DNA from: Bacillota bacterium
Lineage (GTDB): Bacteria; Bacillota; Clostridia; Clostridiales; Clostridiaceae
Assembly (NCBI GenBank): GCA_023424785.1
Contig: JAFADP010000045.1
Coordinates: 1-12,054, forward strand
Length of the DNA: 12,054 nucleotides
Direction: 5' to 3'
Under the pieces are notes generated by a model. The model was not told the DNA's origin, did no database searches, and saw only the letters and a program-made list of their open reading frames with translations. Each line of letters begins with the position of its first letter. Position 1 is the stretch's first letter. Below, one piece after another: positions 6,168 through 12,054 of the stretch. The position numbers and the translations under genes were made by a program.

Positions 6168-6743
6168 TTACTTATCAGAACCTTGTAAAGTGTTTACTAT
6201 TTCCTTCATTGATTGATCAAATTCTTCTTTTGATGAATTTTTAAATATAAGTAAGTTATCTATACCAGTTGGAACTTCAAAGTTACATCCAGCAATGTAT
6301 TCATCCCAGTTTTGAAGCTTCCATGTATCTCTATCTGAATCTCTTTCGATCATTCTTTGTTTACATACATCAACTGAAGTTTCAACCCAAACTACAACTA
6401 ATTCAGCATTTTTGCTTTTTAATTGTTCTTTTAGCCTGTCCATAAAGTCTAAATCTCTAACTTCTCTTGTAAAAGGTGCATTAATTAATGCTATATCATT
6501 ATAATCTAAAGCTTCTAGAGCTAAGTCTATTACTGCATCATATTCATAATTTCTTATATTTTCTTCAAAGAAATCTGAGCTTCTGTTGTATTCTTCATTT
6601 GCAACAACAAATATTTGCTTTGATAAAACTATAAGTGTATCTTTATCTAAATACACAATATTGTTTAAGTTTTTTGCAAGTTCTTTTGATACAAATGTTT
6701 TACCACATGCTGGTGGTGATGTTACTAAAATAAGTTTTTTCAT
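6168..6743 (-). CDS. P-loop kinase-like ATP-binding protein
   Basis: A 191-aa soluble P-loop NTPase of the small nucleoside/sugar/antibiotic-kinase type (AAA_33-like). Strand 1 (KKLILVTS) leads into a Walker A loop SPPACGKT at 9-16; the usual first Gly is Ser, but GKT is intact. LDKDT at 32-36 sits where related kinases hold a catalytic or substrate-binding Asp, INAPF at 87-91 resembles the second-strand substrate loop, and the Arg-rich stretch about 129-139 (QRMIERDSDRD) fits a lid with catalytic arginines. A strong AAGGAG lies 9 bases before the ATG. The gene starts 21 bases after the aminopeptidase stop, and the J-like gene begins 35 bases after it, so the three are co-transcribed. The phosphoryl acceptor cannot be inferred. 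It is not accompanied by a small antitoxin gene, which argues against a zeta-type toxin. Confidence 0.75.
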   Translation of the reverse strand: MKKLILVTSPPACGKTFVSKELAKNLNNIVYLDKDTLIVLSKQIFVVANEEYNRSSDFFEENIRNYEYDAVIDLALEALDYNDIALINAPFTREVRDLDFMDRLKEQLKSKNAELVVVWVETSVDVCKQRMIERDSDRDTWKLQNWDEYIAGCNFEVPTGIDNLLIFKNSSKEEFDQSMKEIVNTLQGSDK

Positions 6744-6752
6744 GTCGTTTTT

Positions 6753-6758
6753 CTCCTT
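6753..6758 (-). promoter_or_regulatory. Ribosome binding site of the P-loop kinase gene
   Basis: AAGGAG on the minus strand, 9 bases before the ATG at 6743 and just after the aminopeptidase stop codon at 6765. Confidence 0.7.
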
Positions 6759-6764
6759 GTTTTC

Positions 6765-8792
6765 CTAATGTTTAAATGGTTCATTTAATATTTCTGTTCC
6801 TTCTAATACAAATCGACCATTTTTTATTATTGTTATTTTTTCACCTTCCTTATTATACACCGAAATTTCGCCAAGTTCATCATATGGAATAGTTATATCT
6901 GTATGACAATTAAAATAAGCTTTTGATATGTCTGTTTTTCTTAATAAAGAACACTCATTATCCTTTGCTACAATTTTTTTGCCATTAGGATTAAACGTCT
7001 CATTTTCTTCGCTCATAGAATAGCAAGTATCTCCCATGGCAAAGTGTGGACCTGTCTTTTCGGCAATTAATATTGGAAGTTTATCTTGTATATTATATCT
7101 TTGACCCATAACATATGCCAGAGTATTTGTTCCAATAGCAAATTCACCCATTGGTATGCTTTTATGATTTCTAAGAATATTTTCTTTTATAAACTTTTTA
7201 TTATCTTCTTCAAGGTCAAAGTTTTTACAAGTATACTCTGATATCATACCATCTTTTAGAGATATTTCAAGGTTAATATATTTAAGTCCGTTTAAAAATA
7301 CTTCTGTAACATGTAAAGTTCCATTTGTTCCCTTTAATTTTGGTGATGTAAACACCTCTCCAACTGGTATATTTACATCAGCTGTACAGTTTTCAAATAA
7401 AGTTTCTTTTTCAGGATCTTCTAACTCATTTAATTTTACTATTAAGTCTGTTTTATTTTTTTCATTTCCTAATATGTGAACATAATCACCTTTATCTAAT
7501 ACATCTATAATAGTTTGTTGTATTTTTTCATATAGCTTGTTATCAAGATTATTTAATTTTACTGTTTCATTAAATATTTCTTCAAAATGTTCTCCTATTT
7601 CAGGAACTGGATAAGCTATTATTGTAAAACTTGATTCATGACTTCTCATATACTTTGCTCTTAATAAGCCTGCTTCTCTCATAGATTTTGATTCTAACTC
7701 TATTTGAGATTTATTTAAAGAAATAGCTTCTTCTTTATTCTTTGGTTCAAACTTTTTTTCTCCAAAAGTTTCAATGGCTGCAGGTCCTCCGTATTTTCCT
7801 AAAGAGGTACTATATTTTACACAAGCCTTCTCCATATTTTTTAAATTTAACTCAACATATTCTTCTGTAAAATATAAAGCATGGTCAAAACGATGATCAT
7901 AAGTAAACTGTCTATTTGTATAATATGGTTGATAAAGTGTATAAACTGCTTCTAAGCCTATCTTTTCAAAGTTTTCTTTAGCTTTTCTTGCCATTCTTTC
8001 AAAGCCTATTGAGTAATATATATTTACAAATTTCTTAACTTTTATATTAAGATTACAATTTACATATCCTCTCACGTATCCTTCAGTATAAGTATTAACC
8101 ATAGAGTCTATCTTTTCTTGAGAAAGGCTATTGAAAAATTCTGCAATTTTAATTTCTCTCTCACTTATATAGCTATCATATTTATATAAGTATCTTAAAT
8201 CATTTAAATCAGAATTTAGTACAATATGACCTAAATAATTTATATCTTTATCAATAAATTTTCTAAAATTAAAATCATTTTCTCTTTCATTATTTTTATA
8301 TACACTTTCTTTAATAATATTCTTTATTTTATCAATGTTATTTTCATCATCTAGTAGAGAATCATATGTTTTAGTAAAAATCTCTAGCACTGGTAAAATA
8401 CTAAATAACCTATACGCAAAGGCACTTTCTATTTCTTTTCTTCCTCTTGTATAAATATATGATAATATTTGTCCTAAGTCTTTGTTAAACACTTTTACTG
8501 CATATTGTGGATTGCTATAACTTTTTTCATAATTACTCTCTAAAATATCTTCATATAGCTTATAGTTTAAATCTTTAAGTTCATCTAGTGACAAACTGTC
8601 TAACTTATTACTTTCTACTAGTTCTTTTATATTGTTTAAAAGACATAAAAAGTCCGATACTTTTATAAAATAGTCTTTTAAATTATTCTTTAACATACAA
8701 TTTTTATTTATGTTTTTAACTTTATCTATTTGTGTTTTATATTCTTGTATTACTTTTTCATTTTCCATTTTAAATACTTCTACTAAACTCAT
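6765..8792 (-). CDS. M29-type (thermophilic-type) metalloaminopeptidase with long N-terminal extension
   Basis: A 675-aa protein whose C-terminal third carries the metal-ligand signature of peptidase family M29 (AmpS/AmpT-type leucyl aminopeptidases): NIPVGEVFTSP with E479, IPMGEFAIGTN with E550, EKTGPHFAMGD with H583, and NCHTD with H630 and D632. The order and the H-x-D end match the known E-E-H-H-D ligand set, so an active two-metal exopeptidase is expected. Usual M29 enzymes are about 410 aa; here roughly the first 260-300 residues form an additional helical, Lys/Glu/Tyr-rich region without a recognised motif. There is no signal peptide, so it should be cytosolic. The ATG at 8792 follows AGGAG by 7 bases. 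It is the first gene of an operon with the P-loop and J-like genes and diverges from the PGG-repeat gene. A perfect palindrome lies in its leader. The role is peptide turnover; substrate preference is unknown. Confidence 0.85.
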   Translation of the reverse strand: MSLVEVFKMENEKVIQEYKTQIDKVKNINKNCMLKNNLKDYFIKVSDFLCLLNNIKELVESNKLDSLSLDELKDLNYKLYEDILESNYEKSYSNPQYAVKVFNKDLGQILSYIYTRGRKEIESAFAYRLFSILPVLEIFTKTYDSLLDDENNIDKIKNIIKESVYKNNERENDFNFRKFIDKDINYLGHIVLNSDLNDLRYLYKYDSYISEREIKIAEFFNSLSQEKIDSMVNTYTEGYVRGYVNCNLNIKVKKFVNIYYSIGFERMARKAKENFEKIGLEAVYTLYQPYYTNRQFTYDHRFDHALYFTEEYVELNLKNMEKACVKYSTSLGKYGGPAAIETFGEKKFEPKNKEEAISLNKSQIELESKSMREAGLLRAKYMRSHESSFTIIAYPVPEIGEHFEEIFNETVKLNNLDNKLYEKIQQTIIDVLDKGDYVHILGNEKNKTDLIVKLNELEDPEKETLFENCTADVNIPVGEVFTSPKLKGTNGTLHVTEVFLNGLKYINLEISLKDGMISEYTCKNFDLEEDNKKFIKENILRNHKSIPMGEFAIGTNTLAYVMGQRYNIQDKLPILIAEKTGPHFAMGDTCYSMSEENETFNPNGKKIVAKDNECSLLRKTDISKAYFNCHTDITIPYDELGEISVYNKEGEKITIIKNGRFVLEGTEILNEPFKH

Positions 8793-8819
8793 AATTTTTC
8801 TCCTATTACATAATACTTT

Positions 8820-8838
8820 AATAGTAAATATTACTATT
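8820..8838. repeat. Short perfect palindrome in the aminopeptidase leader
   Basis: AATAGTAA (8820-8827), three bases, TTACTATT (8831-8838): an 8-bp perfect inverted repeat 28 bases upstream of the aminopeptidase ATG in the divergent intergenic region. It has operator-like symmetry, but all but two of the paired positions are A/T. No regulator can be assigned. It has no U-tract of terminator type for either gene in a meaningful position. Confidence 0.35.
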
Positions 8839-8880
8839 TTTATATACTAAGATTATCATAAAGAATTTATCTCTACAATA

Positions 8881-8910
8881 TTAACAATAAACACTCTATA
8901 TGAATATAAT
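8881..8910 (+). promoter_or_regulatory. Promoter of the PGG-repeat gene
   Basis: TTAACA (8881-8886; five of six matches to TTGACA), 18 bases, TATAAT (8905-8910). The predicted start near 8917 gives a leader of about 26 nt that contains GGAG at 8931-8934, 8 bases before the ATG at 8943. This is a vegetative sigma-A pattern; I did not find a clear sigma-E, -G or -K site. Confidence 0.65.
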
Positions 8911-8942
8911 GCATTTGTAATAAATAATATGGAGAAAATATT

Positions 8943-9959
8943 ATGAATAATAATTATAATAATTCTACAAACTTTGAATTCTCCCCTATTCCTTATGAAA
9001 ATTTATATAGACAACCCCCATTTACTCCTGGTGGACCTTTCCCAGGTGGTAACTTTCCAGGAGGACAATTCCCAGGTGGTAATTTCCCAGGAGGAAATAT
9101 GCCAGGGGGACAATTCCTAGGTGGTTTTGATCAATCCCCTCCACCAAATTATATTCCAAGTAAAAAAGATGCTGGAGTACAAAGCTTTACTTCTCAAAAA
9201 AGTGATGAAAAAGGACAAAAAGCTATTAGTTCTAAATCCATAAAATTTTGTCTATATAAGTATACTTATATTTGGGAAAGAAATGGACGAAGTTACTGGG
9301 CTTTTTTAACTAATATTGATAGAGATTCTGTATCTGGCTTTAGGTGGCTTGGTAGGAATTGGGTGTTCTTTGGCACTTCATTAAAACGAATAGATTCATT
9401 CTTCTGCTCACCTAGATTTGATTCTAATGAACCATATGAATATAGATCTTTAAAACAAGATGATATTTCATTACTCACTAGTAAAATAGAGCACTCTATT
9501 AATGGAACTAGAGATGTATACTCTCAAACCTTAGCATCATTAGATATACCTGAAGTTGCTGAAGACTCTCTTATAAAGACTATAGGATATATAGATGATA
9601 ATGAAATTACAACTGAAGTTCCATGCATTAAAGCTAGAAATATTAATTATAGAATCACTCTTGAAGTTAGTTATCCTAGTAATTATAGAGCTGCTATAAA
9701 AAATAAAATTAATTCTTTTGCAAATGACAGCACTAATGAAGCTTATAATATAATTTCATGTAATAAAAACAACTCTTGTTTAAATCCTCTTGAAAATTAT
9801 AATGCTTCAGTAGATGCAATTCCAGAAGCTTTAATGGCTTTTGAAAGATGCTTTAAAGCAAAATTAAAAACACTAGATAACTGGCTAAGTACAGATTGTG
9901 ATATCACTTATACTATAAGACAAGAAATTAATTACAATAATTGGCATATATGTAATTAG
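8943..9959 (+). CDS. PGG-repeat protein with Trp/aromatic-rich domain, function unknown
   Basis: A 338-aa protein and the only plus-strand gene. Residues 1-28 are Asn/Pro/Tyr-rich. Residues 29-63 are seven 5-residue units, six PGG-x-x (x-x = PF, NF, QF, NF, NM, QF) and one degenerate LGG. A polar linker follows to about 95. Residues about 96-155 form an aromatic-rich domain (YTYIWERNGRSYWAFLT, then GFRWLGRNWVFFGTSLKRIDSFFC); I recall similar WERNGRS/GFRW blocks in uncharacterised proteins of spore-forming Bacillota but cannot name the family. The C-terminal half (about 160-338) is mixed alpha/beta with scattered Cys (including SCNKNNSC) and no recognised motif. There is no signal peptide, sortase motif or membrane helix, so secretion is not supported. 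A flexible Pro-Gly head on a globular body would fit a spore-surface or matrix protein, but this is speculation. It is monocistronic: own promoter, own terminator, divergent and convergent neighbours. Confidence 0.7.
   Translation: MNNNYNNSTNFEFSPIPYENLYRQPPFTPGGPFPGGNFPGGQFPGGNFPGGNMPGGQFLGGFDQSPPPNYIPSKKDAGVQSFTSQKSDEKGQKAISSKSIKFCLYKYTYIWERNGRSYWAFLTNIDRDSVSGFRWLGRNWVFFGTSLKRIDSFFCSPRFDSNEPYEYRSLKQDDISLLTSKIEHSINGTRDVYSQTLASLDIPEVAEDSLIKTIGYIDDNEITTEVPCIKARNINYRITLEVSYPSNYRAAIKNKINSFANDSTNEAYNIISCNKNNSCLNPLENYNASVDAIPEALMAFERCFKAKLKTLDNWLSTDCDITYTIRQEINYNNWHICN
9027..9131 (+). repeat. Seven tandem 15-bp units encoding PGG-x-x
   Basis: Units begin at 9027, 9042, 9057, 9072, 9087, 9102 and 9117. 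Each starts CCW-GGN-GGN except the last, which starts CTA. Units with GGT-GGT followed by AAC/AAT and units with GGA-GGA or GGG-GGA followed by CAA/AAT partly alternate, suggesting past duplication of a 30-bp pair. Unit number could vary between strains by slippage without breaking the frame. Confidence 0.85.
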
Positions 9960-9974
9960 AATTATTAATAAAAT

Positions 9975-10021
9975 AAAAATACAATCAAGATGTATTAACA
10001 GTACATCTTGATTGTATTTTT
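9975..10021. terminator. Bidirectional terminator with perfect 20-bp stem
   Basis: Arms at 9975-9994 and 10002-10021 are exact reverse complements, with a 7-base loop TTAACAG. Each strand begins with five As and ends with five Ts, so it works in both directions. It sits between the convergent PGG-repeat gene (stop at 9959) and the minus-strand 300-aa gene (stop at 10024). Confidence 0.93.
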
Positions 10022-10023
10022 AA

Positions 10024-10926
10024 TTAGTTTATAAAATTTTCTATATACTCCTTCATTACCTCTTTAAGTTCCCCACAGTTACTTATTTCTCTACATTCTG
10101 AATATATTGGCAAGGTAATTTCACCTTCTTTTGCTACTTTTATAATAATTCTATCTTCTTTAAAAGTTAATAAATATCCTAAAGAAATATTTTCATAAAA
10201 CTCAAAGTATGCCTCTTCTAAATCGCAATACTCATTAAGGGTATAAGGATTAACAAAAAAGCTATTACCATCTGCACATATTAAATAATCCTCATCTCTC
10301 CATGCAAACTCAAAGTATAACTTGGTACCACTTGGAATATTACTGAAATCAAACTTTTCTACACTTAATTTTTCACATAAATTATTATCATCTACTAATA
10401 TAAGATCCTCTTGATTAGTAATATCTAAAATACAATTTATAAAATTTATAAGTTTAAAATCATCTCTTTTTACATCTAATAATGTTATATCACTATCTTT
10501 ATAAGTAAAAAATTCTAATAAGTCTTGAACTTGACCATCCAATATATAATTATCATGTAGTCTTGTTATAGTATCATTATCAACCTTAACTAACTCTATA
10601 TTAAAGCATACAGATTTATAATACATTAATATACCTATATTATCTAAGGAGTTTAAATCTTCACCATATGCTTCATCCATATTTGTTATTAATCCAGTAA
10701 GAGGAATAAAAATTCCATACTTCCCACCTAAAAAAACACTAAATAAATCTTCTCTTTTTATATCTAAGTCATTATCATTAACAAACCTATCGCTAGTTAA
10801 ATCTACCAGAGATAGTATTGTACACATTTTAACTCTTTTTCCCAGTTCTATATTATATTCTATTTCTATAAAATTTAAAAATTTATTAAAGTTAAACTTT
10901 TCCTCATTAATTCTTATGGTTTGCAT
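10024..10926 (-). CDS. Hypothetical acidic 300-aa protein downstream of pepT
   Basis: I do not recognise this protein. It is soluble by eye (no signal peptide or membrane helix), markedly acidic with many Asp/Glu/Asn, and made of alternating hydrophobic strands and short helices. It seems to have two halves: about 1-130 (including FLGGKYGIFIPLTGLITNMDEAYGED) and about 170-300 (LYFEFAWRDEDYLICADGNSFFVNP, then GYLLTFKEDRIIIKVAKEGEITLPIY). Several Cys are scattered without a metal-binding spacing. The ATG at 10926 is preceded by AGGGG with 7-base spacing, a good start. It follows pepT by 33 bases and is probably co-transcribed with it; a TATAAT at 10959-10954 could add an internal promoter. The bidirectional terminator at 9975-10021 ends the unit. 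Codon use matches its neighbours, so transfer is not indicated. No function is proposed. Confidence 0.7.
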   Translation of the reverse strand: MQTIRINEEKFNFNKFLNFIEIEYNIELGKRVKMCTILSLVDLTSDRFVNDNDLDIKREDLFSVFLGGKYGIFIPLTGLITNMDEAYGEDLNSLDNIGILMYYKSVCFNIELVKVDNDTITRLHDNYILDGQVQDLLEFFTYKDSDITLLDVKRDDFKLINFINCILDITNQEDLILVDDNNLCEKLSVEKFDFSNIPSGTKLYFEFAWRDEDYLICADGNSFFVNPYTLNEYCDLEEAYFEFYENISLGYLLTFKEDRIIIKVAKEGEITLPIYSECREISNCGELKEVMKEYIENFIN

Positions 10927-10953
10927 ACCATCACCCCTCTAAACTAAATTAAA

Positions 10954-10959
10954 ATTATA
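10954..10959 (-). promoter_or_regulatory. Possible internal -10 box ahead of the 300-aa gene
   Basis: TATAAT on the minus strand directly after the pepT stop, with only a weak TTCTAA 17 bases upstream. It may be chance in AT-rich sequence. Confidence 0.25.
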
Positions 10960-12054
10960 TTATCTAGAGTATATTTTTAGAATTTCTACTATAATGTTTG
11001 TTGCAATATCCATACCCTCAGCTGTTATATGCTCATATTCTCCATGATAAGCATATCCTCCTGTTCCTAAGTTAGGACAAGGTAGTCCCATATAGCTTAA
11101 TGTAGCGCCATCTGTCCCTCCTCTTATAGGTTCAATAATTGGTGTCACATTTAGATTTTTCATGGCTTCTTTTGCATTTTCAATTAAGTGAATACATGGC
11201 TTTATATGTTCAAGCATATTTTTATATTGATCAGTAATAGTTAATTTAATTCTTTCATCTCCATATTTTTCGTTAAGTAATTTTGCTGCAAGAATCATTG
11301 TGTCTTTTTTAGCTTGAAACTTAGAAGCATCATGATCACGTAATATATATGATAAAGTAGCTTTATCTGTATTTCCTGACATTGATTCTAAGTAATAGAA
11401 CCCTTCATATTTTTCTGTAAATTCTGGTTTTTCTCCATATGGAAGCATTGCATTAAATTCTATCCCTACATTTAATGCATTTATCATTTTATTTTTTGCA
11501 GAACCTGGATGTACTGATAATCCATTAATTTCTACTTTAGCAGCTGCTGCATTAAAGTTTTCATATGATATTTCACCTTCTACTCCACCATCTATTGTAT
11601 AAGCATAATCAGCCCCAAAACCTTCTACATCAAAGTGTGTTGCACCTCTGCCTATCTCTTCATCTGGAGTAAACCCAATACAAATTTTTCCGTGTGGTAT
11701 ATTTTCTTTTATTATATGTTCACAAGCTGTAAGTATTTCTGCAATACCAGCTTTATCATCTGCTCCTAAAAGTGTAGTACCGTCAGTAGTAATTAATGTT
11801 CTTCCTTTTAAATCTTTTAAATGAGGAAACTTTTTAACTGATAAGACCGTACCATTTTTTAATACAACATCTAATCCATTATAATTTTCAACTATTTGAG
11901 GATTTACATTTTCTCCACAAGCAGCTGGTGCTGTATCCATATGTGATATAAGTCCTATACTAGGTTTATCCTCATATCCCTTTGTAGCAGGAATATAACC
12001 ATATACATAACACTTTTCATCTACTCTACATCCTTCAATACCTAATTCTTTCAT
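10960..12054 (-). CDS. pepT: Peptidase T (tripeptide aminopeptidase), 5' end beyond window edge
   Basis: An M20-family zinc aminopeptidase that removes N-terminal residues from tripeptides in the cytosol. 364 residues are visible. Conserved ligands and catalytic residues align with E. coli PepT at a constant offset of about 40: H38 and D40 in SHMDTAP, D99 in LGADDKAG, E132-E133 in TPDEEIGRG, D155 in YTIDGG, and a C-terminal His (H337) in YAYHGEYEH. The conserved RGGTDGA block is at 311-317. Known PepT proteins have about 408 aa, so about 40 N-terminal residues lie to the right of the window. The ATG at the very edge encodes an internal Met (LKEMKELGI-like context in the family), not the start. 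The lid/dimerisation region (about 165-275) is intact. The 300-aa gene follows 33 bases downstream. No promoter or RBS can be judged. Confidence 0.95.
   Translation of the reverse strand: MKELGIEGCRVDEKCYVYGYIPATKGYEDKPSIGLISHMDTAPAACGENVNPQIVENYNGLDVVLKNGTVLSVKKFPHLKDLKGRTLITTDGTTLLGADDKAGIAEILTACEHIIKENIPHGKICIGFTPDEEIGRGATHFDVEGFGADYAYTIDGGVEGEISYENFNAAAAKVEINGLSVHPGSAKNKMINALNVGIEFNAMLPYGEKPEFTEKYEGFYYLESMSGNTDKATLSYILRDHDASKFQAKKDTMILAAKLLNEKYGDERIKLTITDQYKNMLEHIKPCIHLIENAKEAMKNLNVTPIIEPIRGGTDGATLSYMGLPCPNLGTGGYAYHGEYEHITAEGMDIATNIIVEILKIYSR

Noticed and set aside
6168..6743. P-loop protein as a zeta-type toxin of a toxin-antitoxin pair
   Set aside because: There is no small adjacent antitoxin gene; it sits inside an operon between a peptidase and a J-like gene.
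6586..6768. Plus-strand ORF of 60 codons
   Set aside because: Antisense to the 5' part of the P-loop kinase gene, without RBS or recognisable protein features.
9027..9131. Tandem repeats as a possible CRISPR array
   Set aside because: Units are contiguous 15-mers in reading frame with no spacers; they encode PGG-x-x.
9293..9478. Minus-strand ORF of 61 codons
   Set aside because: Antisense to the aromatic domain of the PGG-repeat gene, which has clear promoter, RBS and terminator; no initiation signals on this strand.
12052..12054. ATG at the right edge as the start of pepT
   Set aside because: Alignment of metal ligands with E. coli PepT shows that about 40 residues are missing, so this Met is internal and the gene is cut by the window.

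Overview
The window is very AT-rich DNA from a low-GC, endospore-forming member of the Bacillota. It is most likely a Clostridium sensu stricto species or a close relative. The evidence is a SpoIIM engulfment protein, A/T-ending codon use, strong purine-rich ribosome binding sites, U-tract intrinsic terminators, and the nudF–spoIIM linkage known from Bacillota chromosomes. I cannot name the species. The region looks like ordinary chromosome: I see no insertion sequence, integrase, phage gene, tRNA, rRNA or CRISPR array. Nine of the ten genes are on the minus strand.

Layout from low to high coordinates. (a) 1-632: spoIIM, minus strand, its last few codons beyond the left edge. It has its own strong RBS and a candidate sporulation sigma-E promoter. 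(b) 750-3178: a minus-strand transcription unit read from right to left: an RHH/coiled-coil protein (2192-3085), an ADP-ribose pyrophosphatase-type Nudix hydrolase (1618-2136), then an HD-domain phosphohydrolase (828-1607). It starts at a good sigma-A promoter followed by a repeated operator-like GTATTACA element, and ends in a hairpin plus U-tract at 750-821. (c) 3196-5282: a monocistronic cytoplasmic type I pullulanase with its own terminator. (d) 5316-8792: a three-gene minus-strand operon read from right to left: a long M29-type aminopeptidase, a P-loop kinase-like protein, and a membrane-anchored J-domain-like protein without the HPD motif, closed by a hairpin terminator. (e) 8881-9959: the only plus-strand gene, divergent from the peptidase operon. 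It encodes a protein with a seven-unit PGG-x-x repeat near its N-terminus and a Trp/aromatic-rich domain. (f) 9975-10021: a perfect 20-bp-stem bidirectional terminator between convergent genes. (g) 10024-12054: an unrecognised acidic 300-aa protein downstream of pepT (tripeptidase T), whose 5' end lies beyond the right edge.

Functionally this is a housekeeping and sporulation neighbourhood: nucleotide clean-up (Nudix, HD), alpha-glucan debranching (pullulanase), peptide turnover (M29 aminopeptidase, PepT) and forespore engulfment (SpoIIM). The least-explained parts are the probably autoregulated RHH/coiled-coil protein, the J-like membrane protein in the peptidase operon, the PGG-repeat protein and the 300-aa protein after pepT. 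I found no clear evidence of a complete novel defence or mobile system.
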